NCBI GenBank assembly: GCA_013289615.1
Contig: JABCZO010000002.1
Coordinates: 101,309 to 165,308, forward strand
DNA length: 64,000 nucleotides
Source of the DNA: Gammaproteobacteria bacterium
GTDB taxonomy: Bacteria; Pseudomonadota; Gammaproteobacteria; Steroidobacterales; Steroidobacteraceae
Direction: 5' to 3'
Below the pieces are notes generated by a model. That model worked only from the letters and a program-made list of their open reading frames with translations, was not told the DNA's origin and searched no databases. Each line of letters starts with the position of its first letter. The first letter of the stretch is position 1. The position numbers and the translations under genes were made by a program. This document shows positions 50,851 through 60,182 of this stretch, piece after piece.

Positions 50851-51318
50851 ATGCTGACGATCTCGGAGCGCTTGCCGCAGCCACGGGCCGCGGATGCGCA
50901 CCTGGTGCTGCCGTTCGAGCTGCGATGCCGCAGCCGTTTTCGCGCACGACTGGTCGGCGGAGAGGAAGTCGGTGTGATTCTGGCACGCGGGCAGGTCCTG
51001 CGCGGCGGCGATCAGCTGCTGGCGCCCGATGGGCGCGTGATCGAAATCGACGCCGCATTGGAGCAGGTATCGACGCTACGTAGCACCGACCCTCAATGGC
51101 TCACCCGCGCCGCCTATCACCTGGGTAACCGGCACGTCGCACTGCAGATCGGAGCGGGCTGGCTGCGCTACCGCCATGACCACGTGCTCGACCAGATGCT
51201 GCAGGGCCTGGGTCTTGCGGTCACGGTCGAGCAGGCGTCGTTTGAACCGGAAGCCGGCGCCTACCCTGGCGGCGGGCAGGGCGGCCACAGCCACGCCGAG
51301 CACGGCTCATCCGCATAA
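50851..51318 (+). CDS. ureE: Urease accessory nickel chaperone UreE
   Basis: 155 residues. The peptide-binding N-domain reads MLTISERLPQPRAADAHLVL and FRARLVGGEEVGVILARGQV. The C-domain has AAYHLGNRHVALQIGAGWLR (L-G-N-R-H, conserved metal-site His) and YRHDHVLDQMLQGLGLAVTV. It ends with a short His tail, GGQGGHSHAEHGSSA, less His-rich than Klebsiella UreE. It delivers nickel to the UreDFG-urease complex. It closes the ureDABCE run; the next gene is an aldolase, not ureF. Confidence 0.94.
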   Translation: MLTISERLPQPRAADAHLVLPFELRCRSRFRARLVGGEEVGVILARGQVLRGGDQLLAPDGRVIEIDAALEQVSTLRSTDPQWLTRAAYHLGNRHVALQIGAGWLRYRHDHVLDQMLQGLGLAVTVEQASFEPEAGAYPGGGQGGHSHAEHGSSA

Positions 51319-51387
51319 TCACGGCCACTTAGGGAGTAAGCTTGCGCGGCGGGTTGTCACGCCGGACTGTGTAGTGGGAGAGTCGTT

Positions 51388-52425
51388 ATGCCTCAGATGA
51401 TCGACGTACGAAGCGATACCGTCACCCAACCGACCCCGGCCATGCTCGAGGCGATGCTGCAGGCGCAAGTGGGTGATGATGTCTTCGGCGAGGACCAGAC
51501 GGTCAATGAACTTCAGAGCAAAGCCGCCGATCTGTTCGCTAAAGAGGCCGCATTGTTCTGTCCGACCGGCACGATGTCCAACCAGATCGGCATCAGGGTG
51601 CATACGCAACCCGGGGACGAGGTGATCTGCGATGAGCTGGCGCACATTTACCTATATGAGGGCGGCGGCATCGCCGCCAATTCGGGGGCGTCGGTGCGGC
51701 TGCTCAAGGGTGACAACGGGCGCTTCACCGCCGAGCAGGTGCGCGAGAATATCAATCGGCGCGACGATTCTCACCTGCCGTGGACACGTGTCGTGGCCAT
51801 CGAAAACACCGTCAACAGGGGCGGCGGATGCTGCTGGGATCTGCGCGAGATCGAGCACATTCGAGTCGTCTGCAGGGAACACGCCATTGCGATGCACCTG
51901 GATGGCGCGCGGCTCTTTAATGCGCTCGTGGCGCGCAACGAGACGCCGCGCGACTATGGCCATCTGTTTGAATCGATCTCGATCTGCCTGTCCAAGGGGC
52001 TGGGCGCTCCGGCGGGGTCGCTGCTGCTCGGATCGCGGGCGCTGATCGACAAGGCGCACCGGCATCGCAAGCTCCTGGGCGGCGGCATGCGCCAGGCGGG
52101 ATACCTGGCCGCAGCGGGGCTGTACGCGCTCGAGCACAACGTCAAGCGCCTGCGTGACGATCATCGAAAAGCCAAGGTGCTGGAAGGGCAACTGCGCTCG
52201 CTGCCGTACGTGTCGACGGTATTGCCTGTGGAAACGAACATCGTCATTTTCACGCTGGACGAGCGGCTGGCGACCGACAGCTTTCTGCAGCAGTTGCAAC
52301 ACCAGCAGGTGCGGGCGCTGAGCATGGGCCGCCAGACCATCCGCTTCGTGTTCCACCTGGACGTCAGTGACGCTCAACTGGAAGCGTTGCTCGCGGCGCT
52401 GCGTGGCATCCGGCTAGCCGCGTGA
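51388..52425 (+). CDS. ltaE: Low-specificity L-threonine aldolase
   Basis: 345 residues, a PLP fold-type I enzyme. It opens IDVRSDTVTQPTPAMLEAML, then GDDVFGEDQTVNELQSKAAD and ALFCPTGTMSNQIGIRVHTQ. LHLDGARLFNA-type text (AMHLDGARLFNALVAR) precedes ISICLSKGLGAPAGSLLLG, with the PLP Lys in SKGLGAP. It splits threonine or allo-threonine into glycine and acetaldehyde. It sits on the same strand between ureE and ureF, 69 and 81 bases from them, which is unusual for a urease cluster. No direct role in urease maturation is known. Confidence 0.94.
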   Translation: MPQMIDVRSDTVTQPTPAMLEAMLQAQVGDDVFGEDQTVNELQSKAADLFAKEAALFCPTGTMSNQIGIRVHTQPGDEVICDELAHIYLYEGGGIAANSGASVRLLKGDNGRFTAEQVRENINRRDDSHLPWTRVVAIENTVNRGGGCCWDLREIEHIRVVCREHAIAMHLDGARLFNALVARNETPRDYGHLFESISICLSKGLGAPAGSLLLGSRALIDKAHRHRKLLGGGMRQAGYLAAAGLYALEHNVKRLRDDHRKAKVLEGQLRSLPYVSTVLPVETNIVIFTLDERLATDSFLQQLQHQQVRALSMGRQTIRFVFHLDVSDAQLEALLAALRGIRLAA

Positions 52426-52506
52426 GTCGCACTCAGCGGCAGCAGCGCTCAGCTTAACTAGCACTCACCTTAAAGAGACCGCCCGGGGCCGCGCTGCGGC
52501 AGACGC

Positions 52507-53199
52507 ATGAATGACATCGGCGCATCCGATCACGACCCGCACGCGCTGCTGCGGCTGTGTCATCTGGTCAGTCCGGCGCTGCCGGTGGGCGCTTACGCGT
52601 ATTCGCAAGGCCTCGAGTACGCCGTGCATGCCGGCTGGGTGCACGACGAGGCGACCACGCTCGACTGGCTGCAGGGACTGTCGTGCAACGCCATCGGTAC
52701 GCTGGATCTGCCGATACTGCTGCGCCTGCATCGCGCCTGGAGCGCGCCCGATCTGCCCGCCGTACGGCAGTGGACCGCGCAACTGATAGCGGCGCGCGAG
52801 ACCTCGGAGCTGCGCGCCGAGGAGCTGCACCTGGGCCGGGCACTTGCGCGAGTGCTGGTGGAACTGGAGATCGGGGAGGCCGGCGAGTGGCAGCAGGCCG
52901 CGCCGGCGTTTGCCACCCTGTTCAGCCTGGCGGCAGTGCGTTGGCGCATCGAGGCGGCAGACGCGCTGCGCGGCTACCTGTGGGCCTGGAGCGAGAACCA
53001 GGTGCTGGCCGCGCTCAAGCTGGTGCCGCTCGGGCAATCATGCGGTCAGCGCCTGCTGCACCGGCTCACCGCCGCGATGCCGGGGATCGTCGAGCGTGCA
53101 CAGACGCTCGCCGATGAGGCGATCGGTGTTGGCACGCTGTCGCAGGCATTCGCGAGCGCACTGCATGAATCGCAATACTCGCGCCTGTTTCGCTCCTAG
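52507..53199 (+). CDS. ureF: Urease accessory protein UreF
   Basis: 230 residues, all-alpha. Family marks: HLVSPALPVGAYAYSQGLEY (S-P-x-x-P-V/I-G-x-Y/F-x-x-S-x-G-L-E), then HAGWVHDEATTLDWLQGLSC, SELRAEELHLGRALARVLVE and LVPLGQSCGQRLLHRLTAAM. It recruits UreG to the UreD-urease complex and keeps nickel insertion selective. It is separated from ureE by ltaE and from ureG by about 9 kb, so the maturation genes are scattered but all present. Confidence 0.94.
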   Translation: MNDIGASDHDPHALLRLCHLVSPALPVGAYAYSQGLEYAVHAGWVHDEATTLDWLQGLSCNAIGTLDLPILLRLHRAWSAPDLPAVRQWTAQLIAARETSELRAEELHLGRALARVLVELEIGEAGEWQQAAPAFATLFSLAAVRWRIEAADALRGYLWAWSENQVLAALKLVPLGQSCGQRLLHRLTAAMPGIVERAQTLADEAIGVGTLSQAFASALHESQYSRLFRS

Positions 53200-53300
53200 T
53201 AGGCCACTGCCGGGCGGCCGCGGCCTTATTCGTCAAGCCGCCGCCCGTTCTGCTACCTTTGGCACGGGGTAAGGGCCTGACGACTCAGGGAGATAAAAAA

Positions 53301-54149
53301 ATGTATGTTCAGCCTACCGCACCGCGCACCATCGGCGGCGTCATCGACGATGCCATCAAGCTGTACCGCGCCTCGTTCCGCACCTGCTGGCCGATCGCAC
53401 TGATCGCATCCGTGGTGAGCGCCGCGACGGTACTGTACATAGTCAGCCGCTTTCCGGCGATAGCCACGGTGCGCGACCCGGCGCAATTGTGGCGGCTGGT
53501 CCAGGCGCCGTCGATCTGGGGCTGGTACCTGATCCTCAGCATCGCATCGCTGGTGCTGCTCGGCGCGATCATTGCCTGCCAGAACGCCCTGGCGGTGGGG
53601 GAAACTCCGCTGACGGTCGGCCAGTCTCTGGCGGCCGCGTTTGCCCGTCTGCACCGGCAACTGCTCGCAATCCTGTTGGGAGTGCTGTACGTCGGCCTGG
53701 TCGCCGTCATCATGCTGATGCCGCTGCCCGCAGCGCTCAAATTCCTCGGTGCGGTGGCTTGGCTGATCTATGGCATCTATCTGTGGGGCAGACTGCAGCT
53801 GTGGGTGGTGGCGTTGTTTGCCGAACCGGCCGGTACATTGCGCGCGATGAAAGTCAGTTGGGATCTGGTCGGGGGACATTGGTGGCGCGCCGCGACCATC
53901 CTGACGGTCGGGATCATCATCGTGCTGGTCATTACCATGATCTTTGGTTTCCTGGGCGGATTGGTGTTCTTCATGTTCCGGCTCGATCCGATGTCGCTGA
54001 TCATCGGCAATCAGCTGATCGGCGCGGCTGAACGGGTGTTCGTGACATCGATGATCCCGGCCCTGATGGTAGCCATGTACTACGACTTCAAGCTACGTCG
54101 TGAAGGTGGCGATCTGGCAGCCCGGACGAAGTCCCTGCAGACTGCGTGA
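53301..54149 (+). CDS. YciC-like multi-span membrane protein
   Basis: About 282 residues from ATG 53301, with AGGGAG nine bases ahead; the track start at 53259 has no ribosome site. A short cytosolic start, RTIGGVIDDAIKLYRASFRT, leads to six hydrophobic spans, for example LILSIASLVLLGAIIACQ, LLAILLGVLYVGLVAVIMLM and VGIIIVLVITMIFGFLGGLV. Such proteins resemble YciC and glycerophosphodiesterase membrane-domain proteins; no enzymatic function is assigned. It begins the run that includes DUF4129, DUF4350, MoxR and DUF58. Confidence 0.75.
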   Translation: MYVQPTAPRTIGGVIDDAIKLYRASFRTCWPIALIASVVSAATVLYIVSRFPAIATVRDPAQLWRLVQAPSIWGWYLILSIASLVLLGAIIACQNALAVGETPLTVGQSLAAAFARLHRQLLAILLGVLYVGLVAVIMLMPLPAALKFLGAVAWLIYGIYLWGRLQLWVVALFAEPAGTLRAMKVSWDLVGGHWWRAATILTVGIIIVLVITMIFGFLGGLVFFMFRLDPMSLIIGNQLIGAAERVFVTSMIPALMVAMYYDFKLRREGGDLAARTKSLQTA

Positions 54150-54152
54150 CCC

Positions 54153-55124
54153 GTGCGGGCGCTGCTGCCGCCACTATCACTGGCCGCATGCGCGCTGTTT
54201 GCCGGAGCGCTGTCGGCCGCACCGCTATCGACCCTCCAAATCCTGGACGATTGCCTGGCCAGACTCACGTCCGAGGCTGCGCCTGCCACGAAAGCGCCGA
54301 GCGGCATCGGCGAGCTGCGGCTCATCTGTCCCGATCTCGAACACGCCATCGTCGATTCGGATCTGCGCGACCAGCTGCCTGAGAACTGGCAGGAGCGGCT
54401 CAATCGTCGTGCGATCGCCGATCTTAGCTGGCAGCTGCACCGCTACCAGTCCAGAACCCTGAGCAGCGTTCCGCGCGTGCCGACGCTATACCAGGTCGCC
54501 CACACCCTGAATCAACCGCAGCCCCGGCATACCTGGTGGCAGGACTTCAAGGACTGGCTGCGCCAGTTGCTGCTTGCGCGCAGCGGGGCCGCTCCCTCGT
54601 TGCTGAATCGCTGGTGGTCGCAGCTCTCGCCAGCGCCGCTCGTGATGCGTTCGGTCCTCTATGGACTGTTGGGCGCGATTATCGTGATGGCGCTGTGGAT
54701 CGTCAGGCGCGAGCTGCAGGCCGCGCGTGCCGGCGCTGGGGCTGCGAGGCGCAGAGTGCAGCGCTCCTCGCCGCTGCCGTCGGCGAGCGGGGCGAGGGCG
54801 GCGGGTGTTGCCGAGATCGATCGGGCAGCACTGCGCGAGCGGCCGGCGTTGCTGCTGCGACTGCTGGTTGAGGCGCTGTTGCAATCGGGCCGGCTCGCGA
54901 GCGAGCGCAGCCTCACCCACCGGGAGCTCGGCGTGCGCAGCACGTTCGACGATCCGGAGCAGCAACTGAGATTCGTACGCCTCTCGCTGCTGGCGGAGCG
55001 ACTGCTGTATGGGGCGGGCGTCGCGGCGCTGAGCGCGCCAGCGCAGCCGCAGATCGATCAGACAGTGACGGATGGTCGGCAACTGTATGCACAGTTACTC
55101 ACCGGTCGGGCTGAGGCGCGATGA
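54153..55124 (+). CDS. DUF4129 membrane-anchored protein
   Basis: 323 residues with a signal peptide (LLPPLSLAACALFAGALSAA), a helical extracytoplasmic part, one span LYGLLGAIIVMALWIVRREL at about residues 168-187, and a cytosolic C-terminal DUF4129 domain. That domain reads ERPALLLRLLVEALLQSGRL, then RSLTHRELGVRSTFDDPEQQ, the pattern L-T-x-R-E-L typical of the domain. It begins at a GTG three bases after the previous stop, and its stop overlaps the next gene (55121-55124). Its function is unknown but it is always near MoxR/DUF58 genes. Confidence 0.83.
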   Translation: MRALLPPLSLAACALFAGALSAAPLSTLQILDDCLARLTSEAAPATKAPSGIGELRLICPDLEHAIVDSDLRDQLPENWQERLNRRAIADLSWQLHRYQSRTLSSVPRVPTLYQVAHTLNQPQPRHTWWQDFKDWLRQLLLARSGAAPSLLNRWWSQLSPAPLVMRSVLYGLLGAIIVMALWIVRRELQAARAGAGAARRRVQRSSPLPSASGARAAGVAEIDRAALRERPALLLRLLVEALLQSGRLASERSLTHRELGVRSTFDDPEQQLRFVRLSLLAERLLYGAGVAALSAPAQPQIDQTVTDGRQLYAQLLTGRAEAR

Positions 55125-56389
55125 AGCCGCGGGTGGTGACACTGGCGCTGGCGCTGGCTGCATTTGCCCTGTTTTATGCCTTGCTGTTTCCGAAGCCGCT
55201 GTCGATCATCGAACCGGCCTCGCTGCCGCTCAGTACCGACAGCGGCGAGGACGGGATGCTGGCCGCCTGGCGCTGGCTGCAGGCCGAGGCCATCCCGGTG
55301 CTCAGTCTGCGTAACCGCTACGATCATCTGAGCTCCACGGCCGTCGGGGGCACAGGTGCCGGCAACGTACTCATCACGCTGATGCCGCACCGGCTGGCGG
55401 TGCGCGCGGCGGAATGGCAGCCGCTGGCCCGCTGGATCGAACAGGGCAATACGCTGCTGGTGATGGCCGCGATGGATGACACACCGCGCTGGACGCTGGG
55501 CTCGGAGTCGAGCTTTGTGCTGGAGCTGCAGCGTGCGACCCACATGAGTTTCATCGTCAAGACCGACCAGAACGCCAAGCCGTCGGAGACGCAGCAGCTC
55601 GAGGACAGCCTGAACGCACTGCTCGGACCGGCCGTCATTCCCATCATTCCTCGTGGCGCGCATGCACTGCTGTCGGAGGTGCGTAACCTGCGGGCGGTAT
55701 CGGACCTGCCGGCCTCGCGCTGGCGTGCCGAGCCGGTCGATGGATCCCTTGCGCTCGCGCTGGCGCAGCGCGCGGACAATTTCGATCCGCTACTGTGGCT
55801 GATGCGTCAGGGAGAGGGCCAGGTGATCGTCTTTGCGGTGGCAAGCCCGTTCGCCAATCGCGAGATAGCGCTGTCGAACAATGCCCGATTGCTGTCGAAC
55901 ATCATCGGCTGGTCGCGTGCCCCGCAAGGCAAGGTGCTGTTCGACGATGCGCATCAGGGGCTGGTCGATTTCTATGACCCGAAGGTGTTCTTCCATGACC
56001 CGCGGCTGCATCGAACACTGGCGTGGAGCGTGCTGCTGTGGCTCGCCTTCGTGCTGGGGCCACTGCGGCTGGCCAGCGCCTACAGCCCGTGGCAGCCGGT
56101 GGACGAGTCGGCATTGATTGACGCCAGTGGCCGATTTTTCTCGGTCGCGGTTGCGCCGCACGAGGCAGCCCGGCGATTGTTCGAGAATTTCTTCAATGAA
56201 CTGCGGCACCGGCTGGCACTGCCCGAGAACGGCGAGCCGCTGTGGGGCTGGCTCGAGACCCAGGCCGGCTTCTCGAGCCGTGAACGCACGCTGTTGCAGA
56301 GTATGTATGCGCGCGTGTGTGCCGGTGAACGCGTCGATCTGACACGATTGCATAACCTGTTGTGCGAACTTCGAGGGAAACTGGCATGA
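55121..56389 (+). CDS. DUF4350 protein
   Basis: 422 residues. An N-terminal span LALALAAFALFYALLFPKPL precedes the DUF4350 domain: LSTDSGEDGMLAAWRWLQAE, NVLITLMPHRLAVRAAEWQP and QGNTLLVMAAMDDTPRWTLG. A second span, WSVLLWLAFVLGPLRLASAY, follows, and then a cytosolic tail with APHEAARRLFENFFNELRHR. It is coupled by overlap to the DUF4129 gene before it and to MoxR after it (ATGA at 56386-56389). The group probably forms one membrane-associated complex with MoxR, which is an inference from conserved order. Confidence 0.82.
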   Translation: MKPRVVTLALALAAFALFYALLFPKPLSIIEPASLPLSTDSGEDGMLAAWRWLQAEAIPVLSLRNRYDHLSSTAVGGTGAGNVLITLMPHRLAVRAAEWQPLARWIEQGNTLLVMAAMDDTPRWTLGSESSFVLELQRATHMSFIVKTDQNAKPSETQQLEDSLNALLGPAVIPIIPRGAHALLSEVRNLRAVSDLPASRWRAEPVDGSLALALAQRADNFDPLLWLMRQGEGQVIVFAVASPFANREIALSNNARLLSNIIGWSRAPQGKVLFDDAHQGLVDFYDPKVFFHDPRLHRTLAWSVLLWLAFVLGPLRLASAYSPWQPVDESALIDASGRFFSVAVAPHEAARRLFENFFNELRHRLALPENGEPLWGWLETQAGFSSRERTLLQSMYARVCAGERVDLTRLHNLLCELRGKLA

Positions 56390-57342
56390 GTACCGCATTG
56401 GAGGATCTCGAGCAGACCCTGCAGCGCGCGCTCGGTGGCACCGTGATCGGGATGGAAGGCGTGATCCATGCCCTCACGATGGCGATCGTCGCGCGCGGAC
56501 ACGTGCTGATTCAGGGCGCCCCCGGCCTCGGCAAGACACTGCTCAGCAAGAGCCTGGCCGCCGCGCTGGGTGGCAGCTTCAAGCGCATCCAGGGCACGGC
56601 CGACCTGATGCCCTCCGACATCATCGGGGTGCACGTATTCGATACCTCACGCAACGAATTCGTCTTCCGCCCCGGTCCGTTATTCGCCGACGTGCTGCTG
56701 TTCGACGAGATCAATCGCGCCGGACCGAAAACGCAGTCCGCGCTGCTGGAGGCGATGGAAGAAAGACAGGTGTCGGTGGACCGCAGGAATTATCGGCTGC
56801 CGGCCGGATTCCTGGTGATCGCGACCCAGAATCCACGCGACTTCGAGGGCACCTATCCGCTGCCCGAATCGCAACTCGATCGCTTCATGCTGCGCATCGA
56901 CCTGTCCTATCCGGCGCGCGAGCACGAGCTGGCGGTGCTGGAGCGCTACGGCGCGGTAGGCGTCGGCAGCACGCCGCCGGCCGCCGCGACGAGCGCCGCG
57001 CTGGTCACCCCCGAATTGCTGGCGGCGGCCCGGGCCGGTGCCGATGCGGTTCACGTGGCGCCCGCGCTGAGCGGTTACATTCTGGATATCGCCAAGGCCT
57101 CACGCGAGCACACGCAGCTGACCCTGGGCCTGTCCACCCGCGGTGCGCTGGCGCTGCTGCGCGCCGCGCGCGTGGCGGCCGGACTGCGGGGGGCGGAATT
57201 TGTCAGCCCTGACGACGTGAAGGTCGCCATGCCGCTGGTGATACCGCACCGGCTGGTGCTCGCCAGCGAGGCGCTGCTGGAAGGCACCACCGAGCTGGCG
57301 GTGCTGCAGCGCCTGATCGATCAGGTTCCGGTACCGCGCTGA
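56386..57342 (+). CDS. MoxR-family AAA+ ATPase
   Basis: About 318 residues from ATG 56386 (the track start at 56362 lies inside the previous gene). Walker A is LIQGAPGLGKTLLSKSLAAA, Walker B is DVLLFDEINRAGPKTQSALL, and GFLVIATQNPRDFEGTYPLP holds sensor 1 and the R-finger region. The C-terminal lid has THLTLGLSTRGALALLRAAR-like text (TQLTLGLSTRGALALLRAAR). MoxR proteins are chaperone-like ATPases that act with DUF58/VWA partners, here encoded directly downstream after 12 bases. Confidence 0.94.
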   Translation: MSTALEDLEQTLQRALGGTVIGMEGVIHALTMAIVARGHVLIQGAPGLGKTLLSKSLAAALGGSFKRIQGTADLMPSDIIGVHVFDTSRNEFVFRPGPLFADVLLFDEINRAGPKTQSALLEAMEERQVSVDRRNYRLPAGFLVIATQNPRDFEGTYPLPESQLDRFMLRIDLSYPAREHELAVLERYGAVGVGSTPPAAATSAALVTPELLAAARAGADAVHVAPALSGYILDIAKASREHTQLTLGLSTRGALALLRAARVAAGLRGAEFVSPDDVKVAMPLVIPHRLVLASEALLEGTTELAVLQRLIDQVPVPR

Positions 57343-57354
57343 AGCGCCGCGGTC

Positions 57355-58653
57355 ATGGGATTGCGGCAAAACGCATTGGTGCTGCTGCTGCTGACCGCGC
57401 TGGTCGCGATCGCCGGCGACTGGAGCGGGCAGCCGGATCTGGCTCGCTACTGGTGCCTGCCGGGCGGTATGTTGCTGCTCGGGCTGGCCTACGAGGCCTT
57501 CATGGTCAACCGCGCGGCCGCAAGGCTTGAGCTGGGTCTGCCACGGCGCTGGTTTCTAGGACGTGCGACCCCGGTGGTGTTTGCGATCACGCATCGGCTG
57601 CAACGCGTGCTGAGTGTTGAGCTGGCGCCCGCAGCGCCCCCCGAAGTAGCACTCGATCGCAGCGTAGCCCACGTGTCGGTGCCCGCGCTCGCCGCCGGAC
57701 GCTGGCATCTGATGGCCACCGCCCGTCGCCTCGGACGCTATCAATGGCCGGCATGCAGCACCCGCGTCGGCGGCGTGCTCGGGCTCGCCTGGTGGAACCG
57801 CCGGCTTGCCAGCGGCGGGCAGATGCAGGTGGTGCCGGATATCCTGCGCGACGCCGAGCGCGCCAGCGGCGAGCTGGCGCGCGGCGCCCAGCCTATGCTG
57901 CGCGCCGGTTCCGGCAGCGAGGTACTGCAGCTGCGTGAGTACCAGCCCGGGGATGCGCCGCGTGCGATCGACTGGAAGGCGAGCGCGCGGCTGCGGCGAC
58001 TGATCAGCCGCGATTTCTCCGAAGACCAGCACCTGGAGATCGTCGTGGCACTGGATGCGGGTCGGGCCAGTGGGCTGGCCGCCGCCGATACCGATCGGCT
58101 GGCGTTGTATGCCAACGTGGCAGCACGGCTGGCGCAGCGCGCGACGCTGCTCGATGATCGGGTGGGACTGCTGATCTATGCCGAGCGGCCGCTGGCGGCG
58201 CTCGCGCCTGGCCATGGTATCGCCGCACTGTCGAGGCTGCGCGCCTGCCTGGCCGAGGTTAGCGTGCAGCCGGGGGATTCCAACCCCGCGCTCGCGGCCA
58301 TCCGTATTCGCTCGCTGGTGCGTCAGCGTAGCCTGATCATCCTGCTCACCGATCTTGACGATGCGTCCTCGACCGGGCAATTGCGCAGCGCCGCGCGGTT
58401 GCTGTTGCCGAAACACCTGCCGTTCATTGCCGGGGTCGCCAGCGAGCGCGTTGCGGCCATGGCGCGCGCGCCGGCCCGCGACGAGCTGCAGGCGTATCGC
58501 TCGCTGGCCGCGCAGGAGTACTGCCATACGCTCTCGCGCAACGTCGCCTCGCTGCGCGCACTGGGCGCGGCGGCGGTATCGGCCGCGCCGCGCGAGCTCG
58601 ATCGGGCCGTGCTTTCCGCCTACCTGAGTTTTCGGCAGCGCCGCCGGGTGTGA
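57355..58653 (+). CDS. DUF58 protein, MoxR partner
   Basis: 432 residues. Two N-terminal spans (LVLLLLTALVAIAGDWS and CLPGGMLLLGLAYEAFM) precede a beta-rich region and the DUF58 box VLQLREYQPGDAPRAIDWKA, then SARLRRLISRDFSEDQHLEI (R-x-Y-x-x-G-D-x-x-R-x-I-D-W-x-x-x-A-R). A VWA-like fold follows, including LEIVVALDAGRASG, with the metal-site pattern reduced to D-A-G-R-A-S. It is thought to work with MoxR at the membrane. The next gene (DUF2130) begins 37 bases later. Confidence 0.9.
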   Translation: MGLRQNALVLLLLTALVAIAGDWSGQPDLARYWCLPGGMLLLGLAYEAFMVNRAAARLELGLPRRWFLGRATPVVFAITHRLQRVLSVELAPAAPPEVALDRSVAHVSVPALAAGRWHLMATARRLGRYQWPACSTRVGGVLGLAWWNRRLASGGQMQVVPDILRDAERASGELARGAQPMLRAGSGSEVLQLREYQPGDAPRAIDWKASARLRRLISRDFSEDQHLEIVVALDAGRASGLAAADTDRLALYANVAARLAQRATLLDDRVGLLIYAERPLAALAPGHGIAALSRLRACLAEVSVQPGDSNPALAAIRIRSLVRQRSLIILLTDLDDASSTGQLRSAARLLLPKHLPFIAGVASERVAAMARAPARDELQAYRSLAAQEYCHTLSRNVASLRALGAAAVSAAPRELDRAVLSAYLSFRQRRRV

Positions 58654-58690
58654 GCGCGGGACTGGCGCTGCCGCGGGGGTACAATGCGCT

Positions 58691-60181
58691 ATGGAACCGT
58701 TGCGACACACCATCGGCAAACCGCAGCTGGAAAATGCAGCATCGCCGGGCGCGCCGCTATTGCTGTCGCCCGACACCACCGTGCGCTGCCCGGCGTGCAC
58801 GCATGAATTCAGCCTGGAGCAGGGCTTCGCCCGCAAGGCCCTCGAGCACCTCGAACAGCACAGCCGCGGTGCGCTGGCGGCGATGGAAAGCCAGGTCAAG
58901 CAGGAGGTGGAACGGCGCTCGGCCGCCACGGCGGCGCAGCGCCAGGACGCCGCGCAGCAGCAGATCGCGCAGCTCGAGCAGCTGATCAGCCAGCAGTCGG
59001 CATCGCACGCCCGGGCACTGGGCGAGGTGCGCTCGCTGGCGGAGCGGGACCTGGCGCCGCAGTTGCAGGCACTGCGTGCGGAGCTGTCGCAGCGCGACCA
59101 GCGGCTCAAGGCGTTCGGCGAACGCGAAGTGGCGCTCGCGGCCCGTGAGCGGCAGCTTGAACACAGCGTCGCCACAGCAGCCAGGCTCAGGGCGGATGAA
59201 CTGCTGGCGGCCGATCGCCAGGCCTATGAGCAGCGGCTGGCCGATCTGACCGGGCAGCTGGGCGCCTCGCAGCAGCTGGAACTGGAGCTGCGGCACGCGA
59301 AGTCGGCGCTCGAGGATCGCGCCGGGCAGCTCGAGCTGGAAGTTGCGCGCCGCGTTGACAAGGGGCGCTCGGAGCTCGAGGCCAGGATCCGCGTACAGGA
59401 GAAGGAGCGTTCCGACCTGGAAAAGGCGGAGCTGCAGAAGAAACTCGAGGACGTCAACGCCAAGCTGCTCGAAGCGCAGCAGAAGGGCAGCCAGGGCTCA
59501 CAGCAACTGCAGGGCGAAGTGCTGGAACTTGCGCTCGAGGAGCAGCTGCGCCAGGCGTTCCCGGTGGACACGTTCGAGGAAGTGCGCAAGGGCGCGCGTG
59601 GCGCCGACGTGGTACAGCGGGTGACCACCCGCACGCTGCAGGTGGCCGGCACCATTCTGTGGGAGGCGAAGCGCGCCCGGGAGTGGGGGCGCGACTGGCC
59701 CGCCAAGCTCAAGCAGGACATGCGTGCTGCGGGCGCCGACATCGGCATCCTGGTCACAATCACGTTGCCGGCGGCGCTGCCGGCGGCGCACCTGTTCGGC
59801 CTGCACGAGGATGTCTGGGTGAGCAGCTGGGGCGCGGCGATTCCGCTGGCTGTGGCGTTGCGCGAGCGCATTCTGGAAGTGCACAAGCAGCGCGCGATAT
59901 CGGCCGGCAAGGGCGAGAAGATGGAAGCGCTGTACGACTACCTGACCTCGCCGCAGTTCGCGCAGAAACTCAGGGCGGTCTACGGCACCTTCCGGGCGAT
60001 GCAGGAGGATCTGCAGAAGGAGCGCAACGCCGCCGAGCAGCGCCTGGCACGGCGCGAGAAGCAGATTGCTACCGGCATGAAGGAACTGCTCGGTTTTGCC
60101 GGCGATGTGCAGGGCCTGGCGCAGCAGGAACTGCCACAGCTGGAGATGGAGCCGGGGGCGGACAGCCCCAGCCCGCAATAG
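58691..60181 (+). CDS. DUF2130 coiled-coil protein
   Basis: 496 residues. An N-terminal zinc-ribbon-like CPAC motif (VRCPACTHEFSLEQGFARKA) leads into a long coiled coil from about residue 55 to 280, rich in Glu, Gln, Arg and Ala. The DUF2130 domain follows: QGEVLELALEEQLRQAFPVD, RKGARGADVVQRVTTRTLQV, TILWEAKRAREWGRDWPAKL and DIGILVTITLPAALP. The conserved E-x-K and I-L-W-E-x-K-x-x-x-x-W segments suggest a nuclease-like fold in some analyses, but no function is established. It separates the DUF58 gene from the SpoIIM/RDD pair. Confidence 0.85.
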   Translation: MEPLRHTIGKPQLENAASPGAPLLLSPDTTVRCPACTHEFSLEQGFARKALEHLEQHSRGALAAMESQVKQEVERRSAATAAQRQDAAQQQIAQLEQLISQQSASHARALGEVRSLAERDLAPQLQALRAELSQRDQRLKAFGEREVALAARERQLEHSVATAARLRADELLAADRQAYEQRLADLTGQLGASQQLELELRHAKSALEDRAGQLELEVARRVDKGRSELEARIRVQEKERSDLEKAELQKKLEDVNAKLLEAQQKGSQGSQQLQGEVLELALEEQLRQAFPVDTFEEVRKGARGADVVQRVTTRTLQVAGTILWEAKRAREWGRDWPAKLKQDMRAAGADIGILVTITLPAALPAAHLFGLHEDVWVSSWGAAIPLAVALRERILEVHKQRAISAGKGEKMEALYDYLTSPQFAQKLRAVYGTFRAMQEDLQKERNAAEQRLARREKQIATGMKELLGFAGDVQGLAQQELPQLEMEPGADSPSPQ

Positions 60182-60182
60182 C

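Noticed and set aside
57556-59175. 539-codon minus-strand ORF across DUF58 and DUF2130
   Set aside because: It spans two unrelated real genes and their gap, and is Arg/Ser/Ala-rich as expected for a GC-rich shadow.
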